Assembly (NCBI GenBank): GCA_035308365.1
Contig: DATGGU010000013.1
Location: 1-64,000, forward strand
Reading direction: 5' to 3'
Length of the DNA: 64,000 nt
DNA from: PALSA-505 sp035308365
GTDB lineage: Bacteria > Actinomycetota > Actinomycetes > Streptosporangiales > Streptosporangiaceae
The position numbers and the translations under genes are program-made. Within the stretch, counting starts at the first letter, position 1. The number at the start of each line of letters is the position of its first letter. Positions 43,308 to 52,568 of this stretch are shown here, piece by piece. The notes below the pieces were generated by a model. That model saw nothing but the letters and a program-made list of their open reading frames with translations. It searched no databases and was not told the DNA's origin.

Positions 43308-45188
43308 ATGGACGAAGAGCGCAGCGGCAGCGAGCAACCACCGGACCACAACGCCTTCTCGTCCGGAATTCCACCCGCTGGCAGCTCCTGGTCAGCATCG
43401 CAGGACGGAACCGTCGAGCGGCTGCCCGTCCCGGAGGGGGACACCGGCCAGGCGCAGAGTGCGTCCGCCGCCACGGCTGCTTCACCGGAACCAGACACCG
43501 ATGAGCAGCCCGCGGTCACCGGCGCGCAGGCCCACACCTCACCGGGTGGCCAGTGGGCCGGCGCACAGGTTCCCGGCCCGGGCGAGGCCGGTGGCTACCG
43601 GAACCCGGCCGTGGTCTACCCCGGCGCACCGCCCCCCGGTGCCTACCCGCCGGGGGCGGGCTACGGTGCCGGCTACCCGGGCGGCTACGGCCCCGGGTAC
43701 CCAGGCGGGCACGGTAGCTACTACCAGCCCGGCTACCCAGGCGGCTATCAAGGGCCCGGCTACCCGCCGAATGCCGGGTACCAGGGCGTCTACGGACCGA
43801 GCGGCTACCCGGGCGCCGGCGGTTACCAGCCCGGCTACGGCTATGGGCCCGACATCGTCAGCGGTGGCTACGGCCAGGACCGCCCGCCCAGGCGCAGCCG
43901 GATCCTCACCTACGTCGTGGTCGCCGCGCTGGCGGCCGGTGTCGGGGCGGGGACCGTGCTCGCCCTCAGGCACAACGACGGCTCCAACCCGGCCGGCCTG
44001 ACCCTGCCCAACAACCCCAGCAACGGCGCGCTCCCCGGGGCGGGCAGCGGCCAGCCCAACGGCAACTCCGGCGCGAACAGCTCGCTCACCCAGTCCGTCG
44101 CCAGCAAGGTGAGCCCGGGGATCGTCGACATCATCTCCACGCCCAGCTACTCCGGCCAGGCCACCACGCTGGAGGGCACCGGCATGATCCTGACCCACAG
44201 CGGCCTGGTGCTGACCAATAACCACGTGGTGGAGGGAACGTCCTCGGTCGAAGCGAAGATCGCCGACACCGGGCAGACCTACAAGATCACCGTGCTCGGC
44301 ACCGACGCCGTCCACGACGTCGCCCTGCTCAAAATCGTCAATCCCGGCAACCTCACCCCCGTCAGCACCGGCGACTCCAGCAAGGTCCAGATCGGCGAGA
44401 CGGTCGTGGCGCTGGGCAACGCGGAGGGCCAGGACGGCACCCCGACCGTCGTCAGCGGCCGGATCACCAGCCTGAACCAGTCGATCCAGGCGAGTGACGC
44501 GGGCGCGGGCACCACCGAGAACCTGCACGGGATGCTGCAGACCAACGCGCCGATCGTGTCCGGTGACTCCGGTGGCGCGCTGGCCGACGCGCAAGGCAAG
44601 GTCATCGGGATGAACACGGCCGCGAACAGCTCGGCCGGCACCGGCGCCAGCATGGGCTTCGCGATCCCGATCAACCGTGCGCTGTCCATCGCCAGCCAGA
44701 TCCTCGCCGGGCACGCGACCTCGGACATCCAGATCGGGCTGCCGGCCTTCCTCGGCGTCACCGTGGCCACCTCCAACTCGGCTTCCGGATCGACGGCGAG
44801 CACTGCGACCAGCCCGAGCGCCCAGCAGCAGCAACTGCAGAACACGGCCGACCAGAACGGGTTCGGCGGCTTTGGCAACGGGCAGGGCAACAGCAACGGC
44901 AGTTGCCTGAACAGCGCGGCGACCTCGGTCCCGCCCACGATCCCGTCCGACGTCAGCTCGGGCGCGCTGGTCGGCGGCGTGCTGTGCGGCACGCCGGTCA
45001 TCCAGGCAGGGATCACCGAGGGGTCCGTGATCACCAGCATCGACGGCCAGACGGTCAGTTCCCCGGCCTCGCTGACGAAGCTCCTCACGCACTATCACCC
45101 AGGCGACACGGTCTCCGTCACGTGGGTGGCGCCCAACGGCTCCAAGCACACCGCCTCGGTGAAGCTGGCCTCGGGCCCGGCCAAATAG
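43308..45188 (+). CDS. HtrA/DegP-type membrane-anchored serine protease with PDZ domain
   Basis: 626-residue envelope protease. A ~200-residue cytoplasmic N-terminus includes a Gly/Tyr/Pro repeat tract (YPGGYGPGYPGGHG..., about 112-190), followed by one membrane helix (about 201-222). The trypsin-like domain has H306 in LTNNHVVEG, D337 in VHDVALLKI and S421 in VSGDSGGALAD, so the triad is complete. A Ser/Gln-rich linker precedes a C-terminal PDZ domain (about 540-625, GVLCGTPVIQAGITEGSVITSIDGQTV). Such proteases degrade or process misfolded exported proteins. Starts at 43299 and 43302 also exist, but AAAGG is best spaced for the ATG at 43308. A strong terminator follows. Confidence 0.93.
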   Translation: MDEERSGSEQPPDHNAFSSGIPPAGSSWSASQDGTVERLPVPEGDTGQAQSASAATAASPEPDTDEQPAVTGAQAHTSPGGQWAGAQVPGPGEAGGYRNPAVVYPGAPPPGAYPPGAGYGAGYPGGYGPGYPGGHGSYYQPGYPGGYQGPGYPPNAGYQGVYGPSGYPGAGGYQPGYGYGPDIVSGGYGQDRPPRRSRILTYVVVAALAAGVGAGTVLALRHNDGSNPAGLTLPNNPSNGALPGAGSGQPNGNSGANSSLTQSVASKVSPGIVDIISTPSYSGQATTLEGTGMILTHSGLVLTNNHVVEGTSSVEAKIADTGQTYKITVLGTDAVHDVALLKIVNPGNLTPVSTGDSSKVQIGETVVALGNAEGQDGTPTVVSGRITSLNQSIQASDAGAGTTENLHGMLQTNAPIVSGDSGGALADAQGKVIGMNTAANSSAGTGASMGFAIPINRALSIASQILAGHATSDIQIGLPAFLGVTVATSNSASGSTASTATSPSAQQQQLQNTADQNGFGGFGNGQGNSNGSCLNSAATSVPPTIPSDVSSGALVGGVLCGTPVIQAGITEGSVITSIDGQTVSSPASLTKLLTHYHPGDTVSVTWVAPNGSKHTASVKLASGPAK

Positions 45189-45207
45189 ATCCCGGCGGAG
45201 GGACCCA

Positions 45208-45243
45208 GGGGGGTGATCCCGCGAGAGCGCGGGATCACCCCCC
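45208..45243 (+). terminator. Strong intrinsic-type terminator after the HtrA-type gene
   Basis: Perfect 16-bp stem: GGGGGGTGATCCCGCG at 45208-45223 and CGCGGGATCACCCCCC at 45228-45243 with an AGAG loop, 20 bases after the stop. It lacks a T-run beyond GTTT. Confidence 0.9.
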
Positions 45244-45366
45244 CGTTTGCGTAAGGCCGGCCGCGGGCCGCACGCCAGCGGCTCTTCGGGCAAAACGCGG
45301 GCTGCGCAGGCGTACCAGCCGCCGGTCACCTGGTTTCATGCCATACGGCGCCAGCGATCCGCCCGC

Positions 45367-45819
45367 TCAGGCCGGCCTGGCCGCGGAGGGTTGCCCTCTG
45401 ATCAGGGACCAGGCGGCGACGGCGCCGACTGCGGCGGAACCGGCCGCTGAGCCGGCTACCAGCCAGCGGGTCATCCCCGGCAGCTCGTCCCAGGCGGTTG
45501 CGGTCGCCAGGACGTCGAACGAATCGGCCAGGGCGGCGACGCCCACCCAGACGCCCGCGCTGTACGGAGCCCCGGCCTGGGTGCGCTGAAGCGCGGCGAG
45601 CGCGCCGAGGCCGAGGGCGAGGTCGCGGCCGCCCAGCGCACGGCCGAGCACCCGGCCCGGCGCGGCCTTGGCGGCGCCGGCGCCGACCCACGGACGGGCG
45701 ATCAGCGCCGGTGACGCGAGCGCGGCGAGGCCGATCGCGGTGCGCGCGGCGGCCAGCGCCGTCGCGCCGCGGCGTAGCCAGGCAGCCGCCGGCTCATCAC
45801 GTGTCCAGGCATCGGTCAC
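45367..45819 (-). CDS. Small membrane protein of unknown function (four-helix, DUF4267-like)
   Basis: 150-residue Ala/Gly-rich protein with about four hydrophobic helices (about 16-40, 60-80, 85-105 and 115-140). The pattern ARTAIGLAALASPALIARPWVG followed by RALGGRDLALGLGALAAL resembles DUF4267-type proteins, whose function is unknown; this is a weak assignment. It is monocistronic on the minus strand between a terminator and the NHL genes. Confidence 0.65.
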   Translation of the reverse strand: MTDAWTRDEPAAAWLRRGATALAAARTAIGLAALASPALIARPWVGAGAAKAAPGRVLGRALGGRDLALGLGALAALQRTQAGAPYSAGVWVGVAALADSFDVLATATAWDELPGMTRWLVAGSAAGSAAVGAVAAWSLIRGQPSAARPA

Positions 45820-46204
45820 GAGTGTCCACCTCCGTTGCAGTCCGGCGGGTGCCGGGAGGGTGCTTCAAGACCGGCCGGCGAGAACAGGCGATGTATGCCT
45901 GCCCAGGTGCCGGTGCCCGTGGCACGGCGGCAGCCGGGTGGGTTTCCTGAAGAACCCGGACTTCTCAACAAGGCACAGGGTAGCCAGCCGACGATTCGCC
46001 GGTTTACGATCTGCTGATTCGTGATCGCCCGGTTTGTGATTCTGTGTCCGGTATTGGGCTCGAACCGAAACTTGTCTACCTAGCCGTCGATGAGTTACCT
46101 TATGCGAGCTAAGACGTTGCTGACCGTAGTCACAACCGGCTGCGGTTCTGACGTTGACCTGCGCCCACGCGTGGCGGCGCCCCAGGTCCCGAGTGGAGGG
46201 ATTC
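45820..46204. promoter_or_regulatory. Promoter/leader region of the NHL-repeat genes
   Basis: About 385 bp without a credible gene. TTACCTTATGCGA at 46095-46107 is identical to 13 bases at 10787-10799, inside the inverted repeat upstream of the Vgb-like gene. The hairpin AACCG-GCTG-CGGTT at 46134-46147 lies in the presumed leader. A degenerate direct repeat (GATTCGCCGGTTT / GATCGCCCGGTTT) is near 46000-46035. Confidence 0.45.
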
Positions 46205-48721
46205 ATGCGCAGTCACGTGTATTTGACGACGGGTGCCCGGGCGATGTGCGCCATGACCGCTGCGCTGGCGGCGGCCGCCATGGCCCTGAGCGGATCTACC
46301 AGCCCTGCGGACGCAACGAACCAGCGTGCTCTTGGGCCTGGGAGCATATCTCTGGTAGCGGGCGGCACCGGCGGGCCGTCTCCGGCCCCGAAGGTGGCCC
46401 TCGACTATCCGTGCGGCGTGTCCTACGCGGCGGGCAACCTGTACGTGGGCGACGGTTTGGTGCAGCGGGTGGACACTCACAGCGGCTGGCTGACCTCCCC
46501 GGCCGGTGCCCTGCGCCGGGCGTCGGTGATCAGCGGGACCGTGCTGCTGGGCAACGGCAGGTGGGCCAGCAGGGCGATCACCAGCGCGTGCGGCGTGGCG
46601 GTGGACGGTGCGGGCAACCTGGTGATCGCCGACAACACCGATCACATGGTGCGGGTGGCCGCCGAACACAGCGGCACCTTCTACGGCCAGCAGATGACCG
46701 CGGGGAACATCTACGCCGTGGCGGGAACCGGCAGCGGCCCGCGGATCTCCGGCGACGGCGGCCCGGCCGGCCAGGCCGAACTGGCCTACCCCAAGGATGT
46801 GGCGGTGGACCGGGCCGGGAACCTGGTGATCGCCGACAGCGGCACTTCGGCCCCGCCCATCGCCGCCCAGGTGCAGGTGGTGGCGGCCAGCACCGGCACC
46901 TTCTACGGCCAGCGGATGACCGCCGGGGACATCTACACGGTCGCGGGCAAGCCCAACGGCCTCGTGGTCTCCGGCCGGGGCGGCCCGGCGGTCAAGGCCG
47001 GGCTCGGCGAGACCATCGGCCAGCTCAAGATCGACAACGCTGGCAACCTGGTGTTCGCCGACACCTCGGGCAACACGATCCGGGTGGTCGCGGTCAGCAC
47101 CGGGACCTTCTACGGCCAGCAGATGACCGCCGGTCACATCTACACGGTCGCGGGCGACGGCACGGCCGGGTTCTCCGGCGACGGCAGGCCCGCCACCCGG
47201 GCCAGGCTCAGCGGCCCGCTCGGGATCGCGGTGGACGGCGCGGGCAACCTGGTGATCGCCGACACGGTGAACAACCGGGTGCGCGTGGTGGCGGCTCATC
47301 CCGGCCACAGCTACGGCCAGCAGATGACCGCCGGGGACATCTACTCGATCGCCGGCTGCGGCACCACGTGCGGTGTGGGCAATGGCGGCCCGGCGGCCAA
47401 GGCCAGGCTGGTCCTGCCCTGCGCGGTCGCGGTGGACGGCGCGGGCAACCTCATCGTGGCCGAGTATGGCCAGATGCTGGGGCCCCAGGACCGGTGGGTG
47501 CGGCTGATCGCCGAGTCCACCGGGTACTTCTACGGCCAGAGGGTACGGGCCGGGGACATCTACACGGCGGCGGGCAACGGCTTCCTCGGCCTGTCCGGCG
47601 CCGGTGTGATCGCGACCCGGGCCGTGATGATAGTCACCAGCGCCAGGATGATCGTGGACGGCAACGGCAACCTGCTGGTGCCGGCCGGCCAGAACAACCG
47701 GATCCGGGTGGTGGCCACCAGCACGGGCTCGTTCTACGGGCAGCAGATGACCGCCGGGCACATCTACTCGATCGCCGGTGGCGGCTGCTTCCCCTACTGC
47801 GGGAACGGCGGCCCGGCCGTGCGGGCGGGGATGAACTTCCCCGACGGCGTGGCCCTCGACGGTCACGGCAATGTGGTGATCGACGACGGGGGCAACAACC
47901 TGGTGCGGGTGGTCGCCGAGGAGGACGGCACCTACTACGGCCAGCAGATGACCGCCGGTTACATCTACAACGTCGCGGGCACCGGCACCGCCGGGTTCTC
48001 CGGCGACGGCGGCCCGGCCAGCCAGGCCGAGCTGGATGTGCCCGGTGGGCTGGCCGTGGACGGCCATGGCAACCTGGTGATCACCGACGAGAACAACAAC
48101 CGGATCCGGGTGGTCGCCGCCACCAGCGGGAAGTTCTACGGCCAGCGGATGACCGCGGGTCGCATCTACACGGTGGCAGGCGACGGCATGGCCGGGTTCT
48201 CCGGCGACGGCGGCCCGGCCACTCAGGCGGAGCTGCACTCGCCCAAGGACGTGGTGATCGACGGCTCGGGCAACCTGGTGATCTGCGACCAGCGCAACGA
48301 CCGGATGCGGGTGGTCGCGGTCAGCGATGGGACCTTCTACGGCCAGCAGATGACCGCGGGTCACATCTACACGGTGGCAGGCGACGGCACGGCCGGGTTC
48401 TCCGGCGACGGCGGCCCGGCCGCAGGCGCCGAGCTGAACATGCCTGCCGACGCCACCGTCGACGGCCACGGCAACCTGGTGATCGCCGACGAGGACAACA
48501 ACCGGGTGCGGGTGGTCGCCGGGGCGGCCGGCACCTTCTACGGCGTGCCGATGACCCCCGGCAACATCTACACGGTGGCCGGAAACGGCATCCCAGGGTT
48601 TTCCGGCCCGCACGGCAGGGCGGTCAGGTCCGAACTCGTGGCGCCCACCGGGGTCGCGGTGAACGCCAGCGGCGACCTGTACATCGGCGATCAGTACCGG
48701 GTGTGGATGGTCACCGGCTGA
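46205..48721 (+). CDS. Secreted NHL-repeat beta-propeller protein 1
   Basis: 838-residue exported protein. The signal peptide (about 1-35) ends near STSPADA. The mature part is 11-12 repeats of about 60 residues, each with GDGGPA..AxL..P.GVAVDGAGNLVIADxxNNRVRVVA, then (T/S)FYGQQMTAGxIYTVAG. This is the NHL-repeat pattern of extracellular six-bladed propellers, so two six-bladed domains fit. Repeats 5 to 7 carry CGTTCG and CFPYCG Cys pairs that may be disulfides. The ATG at 46205 follows GGAGGG. A very similar gene follows 165 bp later, so they are tandem paralogues. Function is probably binding or structural at the cell surface; no catalytic motif is seen. Confidence 0.87.
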   Translation: MRSHVYLTTGARAMCAMTAALAAAAMALSGSTSPADATNQRALGPGSISLVAGGTGGPSPAPKVALDYPCGVSYAAGNLYVGDGLVQRVDTHSGWLTSPAGALRRASVISGTVLLGNGRWASRAITSACGVAVDGAGNLVIADNTDHMVRVAAEHSGTFYGQQMTAGNIYAVAGTGSGPRISGDGGPAGQAELAYPKDVAVDRAGNLVIADSGTSAPPIAAQVQVVAASTGTFYGQRMTAGDIYTVAGKPNGLVVSGRGGPAVKAGLGETIGQLKIDNAGNLVFADTSGNTIRVVAVSTGTFYGQQMTAGHIYTVAGDGTAGFSGDGRPATRARLSGPLGIAVDGAGNLVIADTVNNRVRVVAAHPGHSYGQQMTAGDIYSIAGCGTTCGVGNGGPAAKARLVLPCAVAVDGAGNLIVAEYGQMLGPQDRWVRLIAESTGYFYGQRVRAGDIYTAAGNGFLGLSGAGVIATRAVMIVTSARMIVDGNGNLLVPAGQNNRIRVVATSTGSFYGQQMTAGHIYSIAGGGCFPYCGNGGPAVRAGMNFPDGVALDGHGNVVIDDGGNNLVRVVAEEDGTYYGQQMTAGYIYNVAGTGTAGFSGDGGPASQAELDVPGGLAVDGHGNLVITDENNNRIRVVAATSGKFYGQRMTAGRIYTVAGDGMAGFSGDGGPATQAELHSPKDVVIDGSGNLVICDQRNDRMRVVAVSDGTFYGQQMTAGHIYTVAGDGTAGFSGDGGPAAGAELNMPADATVDGHGNLVIADEDNNRVRVVAGAAGTFYGVPMTPGNIYTVAGNGIPGFSGPHGRAVRSELVAPTGVAVNASGDLYIGDQYRVWMVTG

Positions 48722-48886
48722 TGTGACAGATTGCCGCGCAGAATGAAAGCCTGTGCCATCGGGCGCACGGATCAGGGCGCGTGTTCACCAAGGGCTGTCC
48801 GGCGCATCCCGTGCGCCCGGGCAGGCATTGCGGTCCGTTCCCGCGCCTGGGCCGCGGCGTAACCACGTTCGAGTGGAGGAATGTGC

Positions 48887-51424
48887 ATGCTCAGGCACGT
48901 GCCCGGCAACTCCCGTGGCCGGATGGCCCTGGCCGTGGCCGTTATGACGGTGGTGGCGGGCCTGACGCTGAGCGGGGCCGGCGGCCGGGCGCAGGCGGCG
49001 CACACAGCCCACCGGGCCGCGGCGCACCAGGGTGGGCCGGGGATCATCGGCACGGTGGCCGGCGGGACCGGCGGGCCCGGCCCCGGCCGTAACATAGCGA
49101 TCAACTTTCCGTGCGGGCTGGGCACCGCGGCGGGTGCCGTGTACATCGGTGATGGGCTGGTGCAGGAGCTGAAGCCGGGCACCGGCTGGCTCGTCACCAA
49201 GGCCGGCGGCGCCCGCCGGGCGGCCGTCATCCCCGGCCAGCCCGTCGATGCGGGCAACGGCGGCCCCGCAGCGGACGCGGTGACGAGCGCCTGCGGCGTC
49301 ACGGCCGGCAGGAACGGGAACCTGGTGATCGCCGATCAGCTCGACGGCTCGGTACGGGTGGTCGCCGGGAAGGACGGCACCTACTACGGCCAGCGGATGA
49401 CCGCCGGCTACATCTACACCGTTGCCGGGGTGGGCCGGGCCGGGCGGATCGATGGCAACGGGGGCCCGGCCACTGCGGCTGTGCTGTCCCAGCCGGCCGG
49501 CGTGGCGGTGGACTTCGACGGCAACATCGTGCTGACCGACAGCGGCAACCCCATCCGCGGGATACCCGCCCAGGTGCAGGTGGTGGCGGCCACGACCGGG
49601 ACGTTCTACGGCGTGCGGATGACCGCCGGCGACATCTACAACGTGGCAGGCAACGGCCACGTCCTGAAGGTCTCCGGCGACGGCGGGCCGGCCGTCAAGG
49701 CAGGTCTCGGGCCCGTCATCGGCCAGGTGCGGATCGACGCCGGCGGCAACCTGGTGCTGGCCGACACCTCGGGCAACAACATCCGGGTGGTCCCGGTCAA
49801 GGACGGCGCCTTCTACGGCCAGCAGATGACCGCAGACCACATCTACACCGTCGCGGGCGACGGCACGGCCGGGTTCTCCGGCGACGGCGGGCCGGCCACC
49901 CAGGCCGCGCTGAACGGCCCGCTCGGGGTGACGGCGGACAGCAGCGGGAACCTGCTGATCGGCGACACGGGCAACGACCGGGTGCGGCTGGTCGCCGCCC
50001 AGGCGGGAACGTTCTACGGCCGGCGGATGGTGCCCGGCGCGATCTACACGATCGCCGGCTGCGAACCCCGGTGCCCGGAAGGCGACGGCGGGCCGGCGCT
50101 GCAGGCCAGGATCACCATGCCGGACGCGGTCGCCGTGGACGGCTCCGGCGACGTCATCATCGCCGAGCGTGGCGCCGGGCGGGTGTCCACCGACCGCCGG
50201 GTCCGGGCGATCGCGGCCAGCACCGGGCTCCGGTACGGGCAGAACATGACCGAGGGTGACATCTACACGATCGCCGGCAACGGCACGCTGGGCCTGTCCG
50301 GCGACCGTGGCCCGGCCCTGCGGGCCGTGATGATCACCAGCTCGTCGCGGATGCAGGTGGACGGCGACGGCAACCTGGTGATCGCGGCGGGCGAGAACAA
50401 CCGGATCCGGGTCGTGCCGGCCAGCGCCGGCCGGTTCTACGGCGTGCAGATGACGGCCGGGCACATCTACACGGTGGCGGGCGGCGGCTGCTTCCCTTAC
50501 TGCGGCGACGGCGGCCTGGCGACCCGGGCCGGGATGAACTTCCCTGACGGCCTGGCCATCGACGGCCACGGCAACCTGGTGATCGCCGACGAGGGCAACA
50601 ACCGGGTGCGCGTGGTGGCCGTCAGGAGCGGGAGCTTCTACGGGCTGAACATGGTCGCAGACCACATCTACACGGTGGCCGGCAACGGCAGGCGGGGCTT
50701 CTCCGGCGACCGCGGGCCCGCCACCGAGGCCAAGCTGAACGTGGTCAGCGGCCTGGGCGTGGACCGGGACGGGAACCTGATCATCACCGACGACGGCAAC
50801 AACCGGATCCGGGTGCTGGCGGCCACGACCGGGAACTTCTACGGCCAGTACATGGCCGCCGGCGACATCTACACGATCGCGGGCGACGGCAGCAGAGGCT
50901 TCTCCGGCGACGGCGGGCCCGGCACCAATGCCGAACTGGCCGCGCCGAAGGACGTGACCTGCGACAGCGACGGCAACGTGATCATCGTGGACCAGGGCAA
51001 CAACCGGATCCGGGTGCTGGCCGGCTCGGCCGGCACCTTCTACGGCGTACCGATGACCGCCGGCCACATCTACTCGATCGCGGGCAACGGCAGCAAGGGC
51101 TTCTCCGGCGACGGCGGCCCGGCCACCGGCGCCGCGTTCAACTTCCCGGCGGCCGTGACCGTGGACAGCCACGGCAACGTGATCGTCGCCGACCAGAACA
51201 ACAACCGGGTGCGGGTGATCGCCGAAGCGGACGGAACCTTCTACGGCGTGCCGATGACCACTGGCGACGTCTACTCGGCCGGCGGCGACGGCCTGGCCGG
51301 CTACTCGGGCGACGGCGGCCCGGCCACCGCGGCCGACCTGCTCGAACCCGCGGGAGTCGCGGTGAACGCCGCAGGCGACCTGTTCGTCGCCGACCACTAC
51401 CGCGTCCGCGAGATCACTAACTGA
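48887..51424 (+). CDS. Secreted NHL-repeat beta-propeller protein 2 (tandem paralogue)
   Basis: 845-residue exported protein with the same architecture and repeat order as its upstream neighbour, including GCEPRCPEG and GCFPYCGDG Cys pairs at equivalent blades, the AQVQVVA blade and the degenerate first blade (FPCGLGTAAGAVYIGDGLVQ). The signal peptide ends near GRAQAA. The ATG at 48887 has GGAGG seven bases upstream and is preferred over one two codons earlier. The gene pair arose by duplication, but the two have diverged throughout rather than in one segment. It may be co-transcribed with paralogue 1. Confidence 0.87.
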   Translation: MLRHVPGNSRGRMALAVAVMTVVAGLTLSGAGGRAQAAHTAHRAAAHQGGPGIIGTVAGGTGGPGPGRNIAINFPCGLGTAAGAVYIGDGLVQELKPGTGWLVTKAGGARRAAVIPGQPVDAGNGGPAADAVTSACGVTAGRNGNLVIADQLDGSVRVVAGKDGTYYGQRMTAGYIYTVAGVGRAGRIDGNGGPATAAVLSQPAGVAVDFDGNIVLTDSGNPIRGIPAQVQVVAATTGTFYGVRMTAGDIYNVAGNGHVLKVSGDGGPAVKAGLGPVIGQVRIDAGGNLVLADTSGNNIRVVPVKDGAFYGQQMTADHIYTVAGDGTAGFSGDGGPATQAALNGPLGVTADSSGNLLIGDTGNDRVRLVAAQAGTFYGRRMVPGAIYTIAGCEPRCPEGDGGPALQARITMPDAVAVDGSGDVIIAERGAGRVSTDRRVRAIAASTGLRYGQNMTEGDIYTIAGNGTLGLSGDRGPALRAVMITSSSRMQVDGDGNLVIAAGENNRIRVVPASAGRFYGVQMTAGHIYTVAGGGCFPYCGDGGLATRAGMNFPDGLAIDGHGNLVIADEGNNRVRVVAVRSGSFYGLNMVADHIYTVAGNGRRGFSGDRGPATEAKLNVVSGLGVDRDGNLIITDDGNNRIRVLAATTGNFYGQYMAAGDIYTIAGDGSRGFSGDGGPGTNAELAAPKDVTCDSDGNVIIVDQGNNRIRVLAGSAGTFYGVPMTAGHIYSIAGNGSKGFSGDGGPATGAAFNFPAAVTVDSHGNVIVADQNNNRVRVIAEADGTFYGVPMTTGDVYSAGGDGLAGYSGDGGPATAADLLEPAGVAVNAAGDLFVADHYRVREITN

Positions 51425-51501
51425 CCACCACCCAGCACCCCAGGCACCGGCACCGGTTGCGTGCGGCACGGGGGCCCTGGCTCAGCCCGGCGGAGGGTGG
51501 G

Positions 51502-52425
51502 TCAGCGGGGCTTGCGGGTGGCCAGGTTCCTGGCCGCTGTGTGCAGGGCGGCCAGGACCACCTCGATCGCGGGCCGGCGCACGCTGGAGGTGCGGATCAC
51601 GGCGTAGACGTCCCTGGCCGGGGCGTTCGCCGGCAGGTCGCGGACGGCCACCCGGCCGGCCCCGGCGGCCAGGGCCAGCCGGGGCACGGCGGCGATCCCG
51701 ATGCCGCGGGCGACCAGGCTGAGGATGGTGCCCAGGCCCTCGAACTCCCAGGACACCGCCGGGGTGCCGCCGGCGCTGGCGAACAGCCGGTCCACCGCCT
51801 GCCGGGACGGCTCGCCCGCCGGGGCGACCATCCATGCCTCCGTGCGCAGGCTGCGGAGATGGACGCGCTGCTGCTGGCTGGCCACCGGATGGCCGCGGGG
51901 GACGACCAGCACCAGCGGGTCGCGGATCAGCCGGTAGAACCGCAGCAGCCCGGTCTGCTCCCGGGACATCCGGCCCGACCAGTCATCCACCAGCGCGACA
52001 TCGGCCTCGCCCGAACTCACCGGGCGCAGCCCTTCGTCCGGCCGGGTCTGCCTGAGCAGCAGGGTCAGGCTGGGATGGACCCGGAGGCTGTGCGCCAGCG
52101 CCGGAGCGAAGGCGACGGCAGCGGTGGGGAACGCGGTCACCACCACCCGGCCCTCGGGCTCGGCCGCCTGCGCGGCCAGGTCGGCCTCGGCGGTCTCCAT
52201 CATCGCGAGGATGCGCCGCGCGTGGCCGGCCAGCCGCCGCCCGGCATCGGTCAGTTCCGCGCTGCGGGCCGTCCGGTCCAGCAGCCCGGCGCCCGCCTCC
52301 CGTTCGAGCACGGCCAGTTGCTGGGAGACGGCCGAGGCCGTGTAGCCGAGCGCCGCGGCCGTCGCCGCGATGCTGCCGCGGTCGGCGAACTCCGCCAGGA
52401 GTTTGAGCCGATGTGGATCGAGCAT
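51502..52425 (-). CDS. LysR family transcriptional regulator
   Basis: 307-residue LysR-type regulator. The winged HTH is at about 3-62 (HRLKLLAEFADRGSIAATAAALGYTASAVSQQLAVLEREAG), followed by a linker helix and a periplasmic-binding-like effector domain from about 90. It is divergent from the aminotransferase gene with about 140 bp between them, the classic arrangement in which LysR proteins control the divergent gene. The effector is unknown but may be an amino or keto acid. Confidence 0.94.
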   Translation of the reverse strand: MLDPHRLKLLAEFADRGSIAATAAALGYTASAVSQQLAVLEREAGAGLLDRTARSAELTDAGRRLAGHARRILAMMETAEADLAAQAAEPEGRVVVTAFPTAAVAFAPALAHSLRVHPSLTLLLRQTRPDEGLRPVSSGEADVALVDDWSGRMSREQTGLLRFYRLIRDPLVLVVPRGHPVASQQQRVHLRSLRTEAWMVAPAGEPSRQAVDRLFASAGGTPAVSWEFEGLGTILSLVARGIGIAAVPRLALAAGAGRVAVRDLPANAPARDVYAVIRTSSVRRPAIEVVLAALHTAARNLATRKPR

Positions 52426-52568
52426 CAGATTAGCTTAACCTCTCCCCCAGTAATCACTGCTTGTACTTATGCTTATCGATGGTGACACTTGGGGAGTTCG
52501 GGTCCGCGAGCCACCCGGTAACCAAATAGAAGTGCCCAGCTTTCCCCGCACTAGGAGTGATCATCGCC

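Noticed and set aside
46090..51469. Very long open frames antisense and out of frame with the two NHL genes
   Set aside because: They follow from the repetitive, GC-rich NHL coding sequence; only the annotated frames give signal peptides and NHL repeats.
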